From the NCBI GenBank assembly GCA_035689115.1, contig DASSMA010000064.1, forward strand, positions 62,001 through 126,000: a stretch of DNA of 64,000 nucleotides, in the 5' to 3' direction. This document shows positions 16,591-23,010 of the stretch, piece after piece (position 1 is the stretch's first letter; each line of letters begins with the position of its first letter). The position numbers were made by a program, and so were the translations under genes. The stretch comes from JAHFUS01 sp035689115. GTDB taxonomy: Bacteria > Actinomycetota > Acidimicrobiia > Acidimicrobiales > GCA-2861595. The notes under the pieces were generated by a model. The model was not told the DNA's origin, did not search any database, and saw only the letters and a list, made by a program, of their open reading frames with translations.

Positions 16591-18645
16591 GTGTCCGTTT
16601 CGACATCCGCTCCGGGGCAAGCCGTCGAGTCGCCGGCGCCCGTCGCCGCGCCGCGCCGCCGGCCGCCCGCCGGCCGTTCGTGGCTGGTGGTGGCCGTCGC
16701 CGCCCTCGCCGTCGCCGGCACGCTGGCGGCGGTGGTGATCCGGTCGGGCGGCGGCCCGTCCGTGGCGCCCGCGCCACAGAAGTTCCCAGCGGTGCACAGC
16801 GCCCCGCGCACGGTGCCCGGGCTGACGGAGTTCAAGATCCCCACCGCCGGCGCCCACCCGTCGGCCATCACCAAGACGGCGGACGGCTCCATCTGGTACG
16901 CCGAGCGGGACACCAGCAAGATCGGCCGCCTCGGCACGGACGGGCGGATGACGGAGTGGGTCATCCCCACCCGCAACTCCAGCCCGCGCGGCATCGTGGC
17001 CGGGCCGGACGGCAACGTGTGGTTCGTGGAGCACGAGGGCCACAAGGTGGGGCGCATCACCCCGGCCGGCGTCATCACCGAGTTCAGGCCGCCGACCTCG
17101 CACTCCGGTCCGCACGACATCCGGGTCGGTCCCGACGGAGCCCTGTGGTTCGCCGAGTTCAGCGGCGACAAGATCGCCAGGATCACCACCGACGGGCGGA
17201 TCACCGAGGTGGCGAAGCTGCGGAAGGGGTCCCATCCCGACACGCTGGCGGTGGCACCCGGCGGCAAGGACGTGTGGTTCACCGAGTTCGACGGGAACCG
17301 GGTCGGGAAGGTGGCGGCCGACGGCAAGGTGACCGAGTACACGGTCCCCACCAAGGACAGCGAGCCCCACGGCATCGTGGCCGGGCCCGACGGCAACCTG
17401 TGGTTCACCGAGCAGAGCGGGCGGAACGTGGCCCGCATCACGCCGGCCGGCCAGATCACGGAGTTCCTGCCGCCGATCGGGCTCACCAGCCCGCACCAGA
17501 TCGCCGCCGGCGCCGACGGCAACCTCTGGTACACCTCCGACGACCACGTGGGTCGGGTCACGCCGGCCGGCGACTTCCAGACCTTCTTCCTGCCGGTCGG
17601 CTACACGTACCCCACCGGCATCATCGACGGCGGCGACGGCACGCTGTGGTTCAACGAGTACTACAGCGACGCGGTCGCCCGGCTGAGCCTCTCGGCCACG
17701 TCGGCGGCCGGTCCGGCCGACCCCGCCTCGACCGGCCTCACCGTCGACGGCACCGGGTTCGCCGTCACCAAGGGCAGCTCGCCGGCGGCGCTCACCATGG
17801 GGCCCGACGGCGCCGTGTGGTACACCGAGATGGACGGCAACGCCATCGGGCGGCTGGATCCGGCCACCGGCCAGGTGACCGACTACCCGGCCCTCACCAA
17901 GGCGTCCCAGCCGTGCGTGCTCGCCTTCGACGCCAAGGGCAACGGCTGGTTCACCGAGGCCCACGTGGCCAAGATCGGCAAGGTCGTCCCGGGCCAGGGC
18001 GTCGTGGCCGAGTACCCGCTGTCGCAGGAGTTCGGCGATCCGCACGACATCGTGCAGGGCCCCGACGGGGCCATGTGGTTCACCGACCTGGGCGGCTCGG
18101 CCGTGGCCCGGATCACCGAGAACGGCGAGATCTCCCGCTACCCGACGCCCACGCCGGCGGCCGGCCCGGACTCCATCCGGGTCGGTCCGGACGGGAACCT
18201 CTGGTTCGTCGAGCGCGACGCCGGCAAGATCGGCCGCATCTCCAAGGCCGGCCGGATCGTCGAGTACGCGCTGCCCGGTCCGAACAGCCACCCCCACGGC
18301 CTCACGGTGGGCCCCGACGGCGCCATGTGGTTCACCGAGGAGGCGCCCCGGACGAAGACCTACGAGGGCCCGAGCGACATCGGCCGTATCACGATGGACG
18401 GCAGGATCACCGAGTTCCCGGCGGTGAACCACTTCGCCGTCGCCCACCAGCTCGTCACCGGCCCCGACGGCAACCTGTGGTTCACCGAGGACGGCGACCG
18501 GATCGGGCGGATGACGCCGGCCGGCGTGGTGACCGAGTTCCCGATCGGCCCCTACAACAGCCATCCGGCGGGCATCGTCGCCGCCGGGCGCACGCTGTGG
18601 TTCGTGAAGTTCGGCGCCGACGAGATCGGCAGGATCCACGTGTAG
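16591..18645 (+). CDS. membrane-anchored double Vgb-like beta-propeller
   Basis: 684 residues, GTG with AAGGGGAA upstream. A proline-rich cytoplasmic start is followed by one membrane helix (about 31-52, LVVAVAALAVAGTLAAVVI), so the rest faces outside. I count 14 repeats of the form GPDGNLWFTE...IGRITPAGxITEF, which would make two seven-bladed propellers. This is the virginiamycin B lyase / streptogramin lyase repeat family. True Vgb is a single propeller of about 300 residues that opens a depsipeptide ring. Most proteins with these repeats have no tested activity, so lyase function is only a possibility. The neighbouring NRPS makes it more interesting. Confidence 0.88.
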   Translation: MSVSTSAPGQAVESPAPVAAPRRRPPAGRSWLVVAVAALAVAGTLAAVVIRSGGGPSVAPAPQKFPAVHSAPRTVPGLTEFKIPTAGAHPSAITKTADGSIWYAERDTSKIGRLGTDGRMTEWVIPTRNSSPRGIVAGPDGNVWFVEHEGHKVGRITPAGVITEFRPPTSHSGPHDIRVGPDGALWFAEFSGDKIARITTDGRITEVAKLRKGSHPDTLAVAPGGKDVWFTEFDGNRVGKVAADGKVTEYTVPTKDSEPHGIVAGPDGNLWFTEQSGRNVARITPAGQITEFLPPIGLTSPHQIAAGADGNLWYTSDDHVGRVTPAGDFQTFFLPVGYTYPTGIIDGGDGTLWFNEYYSDAVARLSLSATSAAGPADPASTGLTVDGTGFAVTKGSSPAALTMGPDGAVWYTEMDGNAIGRLDPATGQVTDYPALTKASQPCVLAFDAKGNGWFTEAHVAKIGKVVPGQGVVAEYPLSQEFGDPHDIVQGPDGAMWFTDLGGSAVARITENGEISRYPTPTPAAGPDSIRVGPDGNLWFVERDAGKIGRISKAGRIVEYALPGPNSHPHGLTVGPDGAMWFTEEAPRTKTYEGPSDIGRITMDGRITEFPAVNHFAVAHQLVTGPDGNLWFTEDGDRIGRMTPAGVVTEFPIGPYNSHPAGIVAAGRTLWFVKFGADEIGRIHV

Positions 18646-18657
18646 CGAGCCGAGCGC

Positions 18658-19638
18658 TCACTCCACCGCCGGGCCCCGAGGGTCGAGGGCGGCGATCACC
18701 ACCCTGGTGAGCGCCCGCTGGGCCTCGAGGGTGAACGACATGCGGTTCCAGTGGAAGACGATCCAGAAGGGGAGGACCTGGCGGAGGTGCACGGGCAGGG
18801 TGCCGGCGGCCACGGCGGCGGCCACCTCGTCGGCCAGGGCGTCGACGCGGCGCTGGTAGCGGTCGAGGATCGCCTGCTCGCCGCGTGAGGCACCGGGCCA
18901 CGGGCCGGGGAGTGCCCGGACGCCCCGCACCCACGCCACCGCGTCGGGTGCCAGGTCGGCCGGCGACTGCCCGGGCTGGTCGAGCACCCGGCCCGCCCAC
19001 CGCAGGCGGCACCACACGTCCCAGCGCTCCCACGGGTCGGGCACGAGGCGGCCGAGCCAGGAGTCCACGAGGAGGAACGAGAACTCGGCGGGGCCCAGGG
19101 TGGCGGTGCCGTCGTGGCGGGCGCGCTCCCACGCCAGCACGGCCAGCGAGTCGGCCGTGAAGAAGCGGTGGGCCAGCGCCATGCCGGCGGTGCCGCCGAA
19201 CAGATGCGACTCCGGGAGGTAGGCGCCGAACTGCCAGCGCTCGAGCGCGCCGTCGCCGACCATGGCGTCGAGCGCCGCCGCCACCGCCGCCCGGAGGGTG
19301 TCGCGATCGCCCTCGACCCGCAGGCGGACCCCCGGCGGCTTCTGCATGTGCCAGGCGCCCGACGCCGCTCCCGACGCCAGCCAGTCCTCGGCCCGCTCGG
19401 CCAGTGCCCCGGCCAGCACGCCGGCGGCCCCTGGCCGGTGGGGGAGGGCGAGGTCCGCCTGCACCCAGCATGCGGGTGCGACGGCCCCGTCGAGGGCGGC
19501 GAGGGCGGCGTCGCTGACGGCGCCCCGCCACGCCGCCAGCGCGCCGGCGGGGATGCCGCGGCGCTCGGCCAGCGCCGCCGTCTCGTCCTCGTCCCGCAGC
19601 AGCACCGACAGGATGAGGGCGGGGTCGTGCTCCGTCAT
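18658..19638 (-). CDS. stand-alone SpaB_C / thiopeptide-type bacteriocin biosynthesis protein
   Basis: 326 residues. It matches the SpaB_C (TIGR03891) pattern: WVQADLALP, WHMQKPPGVRLRV, and WQFGAYLPESHLFGGTAGMALAHRFFTADS followed by a helical tail. As the C-terminal domain of class I LanB enzymes it removes glutamate from glutamylated Ser/Thr, and stand-alone relatives form thiopeptide macrocycles or work in FxLD-type systems. No LanB glutamylation domain, LanC or obvious precursor is in the window, so its substrate is unclear. It starts by ATGA overlap with a short unsupported reading frame and points toward the propeller gene. Confidence 0.82.
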   Translation of the reverse strand: MTEHDPALILSVLLRDEDETAALAERRGIPAGALAAWRGAVSDAALAALDGAVAPACWVQADLALPHRPGAAGVLAGALAERAEDWLASGAASGAWHMQKPPGVRLRVEGDRDTLRAAVAAALDAMVGDGALERWQFGAYLPESHLFGGTAGMALAHRFFTADSLAVLAWERARHDGTATLGPAEFSFLLVDSWLGRLVPDPWERWDVWCRLRWAGRVLDQPGQSPADLAPDAVAWVRGVRALPGPWPGASRGEQAILDRYQRRVDALADEVAAAVAAGTLPVHLRQVLPFWIVFHWNRMSFTLEAQRALTRVVIAALDPRGPAVE

Positions 19639-19731
19639 CGGGGCGAACCTACGTCGACGGCGGACGGGAAGTTGGCCCTTGGGAACGCCCGGCGGCCCTC
19701 ATTACCTTGTCGGTGTCGCGGTCGGGGCCGT

Positions 19732-19751
19732 CCCCAGCCGCGCTGCTGGGG
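19732..19751 (-). terminator. hairpin between lipoprotein and SpaB_C genes
   Basis: Inverted repeat CCCCAGC / GCTGGGG (7-bp arms, 6-nt loop), extendable by GGC/GCC with a bulge. It sits downstream of the minus-strand lipoprotein gene and about 95 bp upstream of the SpaB_C start. It could end the lipoprotein transcript or form part of the SpaB_C leader. There is no U-tract. Confidence 0.45.
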
Positions 19752-19825
19752 GCCACGATCTTCATCCCGTTTCGGTTGCCACCGCGCAGGCGGCGGGCAG
19801 GAGGAGTCGCATCGATGCACGTCGG

Positions 19826-20251
19826 TCAGCTGCCGCACACCCACAGCCCATAGGCGGTGAGACGGGCGTTCACATCGTCGAATGCGTGGCCGTCGAGAGA
19901 CGCCGGATCCTGCTCTGCACGGCGGAGCAGCGATTCGGCATCGGTGAAGAGGGCGTCGAGCGTGTGTACGTCGCCTTTCGGGAATCCGAGGGCACGGATC
20001 TCACGGATCTGGTTCCGGACGTTGGGCACGAACACCCGGGAGAAGGCGGTGGCCGCCTCCACGTCACCGGCCGCAGCGGGCGGTGCGGCGTTGGCCATCG
20101 CCTCGTTGCCCCGCGCGCAGATCGCGTTGGCCTCCTTGACGAATTCCGGCTTCGAGATCGACGCCTGTTTCTCCTCCCGGCCACAGCCGGCCGCCAGTGC
20201 CACCAGCACCAGGGTGGCGAGGTAGGCGCCCCGCACCCGATCGACTGCCAT
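19826..20251 (-). CDS. small lipoprotein, paralogue of the one at 16123
   Basis: 141 residues from the ATG at 20251 (AVDRVRGAYLATLVLVALAAGC), which gives a proper lipoprotein signal peptide with lipobox; an upstream start would add 12 residues. The mature domain begins FVKEANAICARGNEAM and ends TAYGLWVCGS, the same two-cysteine helical plan as the protein at 16123-16575. Function unknown; an envelope-anchored binding or regulatory role is plausible. A 205-bp gap separates it from the divergent gene at 20457. Confidence 0.8.
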   Translation of the reverse strand: MAVDRVRGAYLATLVLVALAAGCGREEKQASISKPEFVKEANAICARGNEAMANAAPPAAAGDVEAATAFSRVFVPNVRNQIREIRALGFPKGDVHTLDALFTDAESLLRRAEQDPASLDGHAFDDVNARLTAYGLWVCGS

Positions 20252-20373
20252 GCCGCCAAGGCTATCGGGCCAGCGGCGACCCGGCAAAGAGATGTGTCAA
20301 GGGGCGTCGGCCGTGCAAGTTGTTTTGCGGTGATGAAGGAGTCAGAAAAACGGAAATGCCGGAGTCCAAGAAG

Positions 20374-20403
20374 TTGACAATCCGGCGCCCCTGTCACTAG
20401 GGT
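20374..20403 (+). promoter_or_regulatory. probable sigma-70-type promoter
   Basis: TTGACA (20374-20379) and TAGGGT (20398-20403) separated by 18 bp, in a locally AT-richer stretch. The next gene starts 54 bp after the -10 box. The -35 is a perfect consensus, rare in this GC-rich sequence. Confidence 0.6.
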
Positions 20404-20456
20404 TCCACCGGGTTTACTGGCAGCCGGCAATCGTCCGGCGATTGGGGGAAGAACAG

Positions 20457-21011
20457 GTGCGGCGTCTTGGGCTTGGCAGGAGGGGCACGCTCGGTGTGGT
20501 GGGCGGCCTCGGGGCGCTGCTGCTCGTCGCCGTCCTCGGCGCGGCGGCGCCCGGAGGCGCGGCGGGCGGCAAGCCCACCACCACCACGTCGGCGTCGACC
20601 ACCACGTCGACCACGGTTCCGCCGTCGACCACATCGAGCTCGACGCCCTACGGCTTGCCCGACATCGACATCATCAACCTCACGATCACGGCGTCGCTGA
20701 GCAGTCTCAACGTGTCCGGGTCGTTCGTCGTGCGGAACACCGGGATGACGTCGAGCGTCGTCGTGCTCGACCAGACGATCACCCTCGAGTACAAGACCAG
20801 CAAGACGGCGCCCTACCAGCCGCTCCCCGCTCCCACCTGCACCTACTCGCCGTCGGCGCCGTACACGGTGGTTACGTCCCAGACGGTGACGTACAACTGC
20901 CAGATGGCGTCGTCGTTCCCGAGCAACGCCAAGTACGTGCGGGTCACGGTCACCGCCCACATCCAGGGCAATACGATGACCTACACCGACAGAGGCGACA
21001 AGGCGCTCTAG
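20457..21011 (+). CDS. secreted or anchored hypothetical protein with Thr/Ser stalk
   Basis: 184 residues from a GTG preceded by GGGGGAAG. It has an N-terminal hydrophobic segment (TLGVVGGLGALLLVAVLGAAAPGG) acting as signal peptide or anchor, then a low-complexity Thr/Ser stretch (about 40-65). A beta-rich domain follows (DIDIINLTITASLSSLNVSG, VVVLDQTITLEYKTSK) with one Cys pair (PTCTYSP, TYNCQMAS). It is followed by the DUF4012 gene 21 bp away on the same strand. I do not recognise the folded domain; it looks like an immunoglobulin-like extracellular module. Confidence 0.75.
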   Translation: MRRLGLGRRGTLGVVGGLGALLLVAVLGAAAPGGAAGGKPTTTTSASTTTSTTVPPSTTSSSTPYGLPDIDIINLTITASLSSLNVSGSFVVRNTGMTSSVVVLDQTITLEYKTSKTAPYQPLPAPTCTYSPSAPYTVVTSQTVTYNCQMASSFPSNAKYVRVTVTAHIQGNTMTYTDRGDKAL

Positions 21012-21032
21012 ACCGGTAGGGGCGCCCGGGCC

Positions 21033-22886
21033 TTGGCCGTTCGTCCGTCCACCAGACCCCGCCGCCGGCTCGGCCGCCGGGCGCTCTTCGCCGTCGCCGG
21101 CGTCCTGGTCCTCGCTGCCGGCGGGGCGTCGGCGTGGGCGGCGGTGCTCGCCAGGAGCCACCTCGGCGACGCCAGAACCCACCTCGAGGCCGGTCGGGCG
21201 GCGCTCCTGCGTCCCGACGCGGCATCGGCCGCCGCGTCGTTCCGCCGGGCCGACCGCTCGCTGGCCGCCGCCCAGTCGCAGCTGGGGGCGTGGTGGGCCG
21301 CCCCGGGCCGGCTCCTGCCGGTCGTGCGCCAGAACGTGGGCGTGGAGGCCGCCGTGGCGAGGGCCGGGCGCCAGGTGGCGGCCGCCGGCCTGGTCGGCGC
21401 GTCCATGGCCGGCGGGCTGCCGCTGGACGGCGGCCGGCTGGCGCCGGAGTGGCGCGACGGCGCCGTGGCGCTCGATCCCATCGAGCAGGTGGGTCGGACC
21501 ATTCCCCGGGTACGGGCCCGGCTCGTGACGGCAGAGCGAATCCTGGCGTCCAGCCCCCGGAGCCTGCTGCTGCCCGAGGTCAAGGGGGCCCGCTCCGACG
21601 CCCTGACCACCGTGGCCGATGCCCGGAGGAAGGCCGACGTGGCCGGAGCGGTGGCCTTCCTCGTTCCCCGGATGCTGGGCGCCGGGGGCGCGAGGCACTG
21701 GATCGTGGGGGCCGAGAACTCCGGCGAGCTGCGGGGCCGCGGCGGGTACATCGGCGCGATGGGCGTCCTCGAGGCCGACACGGGCCGCGTCCACATGGGG
21801 CCGTTCGTGGCCACCACCGACCTGCCGCCGCTGCTCGGCGTCTCCGCCTCCACGCTCCCGCCCGAGTACCGCCACTACGTCGACCTGGGGGCGCTGAACG
21901 CGTGGCCCAACCTCACCATGAGCCCGGACTTCTCGTCGGCGGCCGCGGTCCTGCTCGACAGGCTCGGCGCCTCGGGCGGCCCCATGGCGGAGGGTGTGAT
22001 CGCCACCGACCCCCAGGCCCTGTCGTACCTGCTCTCGGCCACGGGCCCGGTGTCCGTCGACGGCCTGCCGGAGCAGATCACGGCAGACAACGTGGTGGGC
22101 TGGTCGCTCAACCGGGCGTACTTCGAGTTCCCCGACGACCGGACCCGCAAGGAGATCCTGGGCCGCATCGCGTCAGCTGTCTGGAGCCGGGCTCTCGCCG
22201 GGCAGGACGTCGCCGGCCGGCCGCTGGCCGCCGCCCTGGGCCGGGCCCTGGTCGAGGGGCACGCCCGGCTGTACTCGAAGGACCGGGCCGAGGAGCAGGC
22301 GATCGTCCGCGCCGGGGTGGGCGGCACGATCCGGTCGACACCCGGCGACTACCTGCTGGTGGTCGGCCAGAACATGGGCGAGAACAAGATGGACTACTAC
22401 GTGCGGCGCGCCGTCAGCTACCGGGCGCGTGTGGACTCCGACGGCTCGGTGGAGAGCGTGCTTCGCATCTCCGTCCGCAACGAGGCGAGCCCCACGACGG
22501 CGATCCCCGACTACCTGGGCGGTCCCCGGCCTGCCATCTCCCTCCCGGCCGCGTCCGTGCGCACCTACCTGAGCGCCTTCGTTCCCGAGCGGGCCGAGCT
22601 GCAGGAGTTCAGCGAGGCGGGGCGGCCCAAGGACGGCTTCGACAACCGGCCGGAGCTCGGGAAGCGGCTGTTCGGCACCTATCTGGACGTCGGGCCGGGC
22701 GAGGAGCGGGAGGTCTCCATCCGCTACCGTGTGCCCCACGCCGCCGGGCGGCACGGCTACCGGCTCACCGTCCAGAACCAGTCGACGGTCCGTCCCGACG
22801 ACCTGACGGTGGCCGTCGACCTGCCCGGTCGCGACGACCTGCGGTGGAAGGGTCCGTTGGTGGGCGACCGCAGTCTCGCCGCCTGA
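21033..22886 (+). CDS. DUF4012 family membrane-anchored protein
   Basis: 617 residues from a TTG. One membrane helix (about 16-40) is followed by an alanine-rich helical part (ARTHLEAGRAALLRPDAASAAASF) and the DUF4012 core: WIVGAENSGELRGRGGYIGAMGVLEADTGR, then LNRAYFEFPDDRTRKEILGRI and LLVVGQNMGENKMDYYVRR. Actinobacterial members are extracellular proteins often found near polysaccharide genes; no reaction is known. The gene pairs with the secreted protein just upstream. Confidence 0.82.
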   Translation: MAVRPSTRPRRRLGRRALFAVAGVLVLAAGGASAWAAVLARSHLGDARTHLEAGRAALLRPDAASAAASFRRADRSLAAAQSQLGAWWAAPGRLLPVVRQNVGVEAAVARAGRQVAAAGLVGASMAGGLPLDGGRLAPEWRDGAVALDPIEQVGRTIPRVRARLVTAERILASSPRSLLLPEVKGARSDALTTVADARRKADVAGAVAFLVPRMLGAGGARHWIVGAENSGELRGRGGYIGAMGVLEADTGRVHMGPFVATTDLPPLLGVSASTLPPEYRHYVDLGALNAWPNLTMSPDFSSAAAVLLDRLGASGGPMAEGVIATDPQALSYLLSATGPVSVDGLPEQITADNVVGWSLNRAYFEFPDDRTRKEILGRIASAVWSRALAGQDVAGRPLAAALGRALVEGHARLYSKDRAEEQAIVRAGVGGTIRSTPGDYLLVVGQNMGENKMDYYVRRAVSYRARVDSDGSVESVLRISVRNEASPTTAIPDYLGGPRPAISLPAASVRTYLSAFVPERAELQEFSEAGRPKDGFDNRPELGKRLFGTYLDVGPGEEREVSIRYRVPHAAGRHGYRLTVQNQSTVRPDDLTVAVDLPGRDDLRWKGPLVGDRSLAA

Positions 22887-22955
22887 GCGGCAGAGGCGCC
22901 GGCGCGCCCGCTGTGACCTGCCCGTACCCAGGACCGGCGACATTATGTATGGTTA

Positions 22956-22980
22956 GTCACTAGTTGTCTCCAGTAGTGAC
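22956..22980. promoter_or_regulatory. inverted repeat upstream of LuxR-type regulator
   Basis: Perfect 7-bp arms GTCACTA / TAGTGAC around an 11-nt spacer, in an AT-rich stretch (ATTATGTATGG just before). It lies 31-55 bp upstream of the regulator start and 70 bp after the DUF4012 stop. Size and place fit an operator for a dimeric regulator; a weak terminator is the alternative. Confidence 0.5.
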
Positions 22981-23010
22981 CACGCTGGGGCTGACCCCGA
23001 CGCAGGAGGG

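Noticed and set aside
16591..18645. Calling this a streptogramin resistance gene (vgb)
   Set aside because: Repeat family matches, but size, membrane anchor and untested active site do not justify the name.
19635..19844. 69-residue minus-strand frame coupled to the SpaB_C start (contains CDSSCPP), a possible RiPP precursor
   Set aside because: Overlaps the end of the lipoprotein gene, is rich in Arg/Pro like a shadow frame, and lacks a leader-core pattern.
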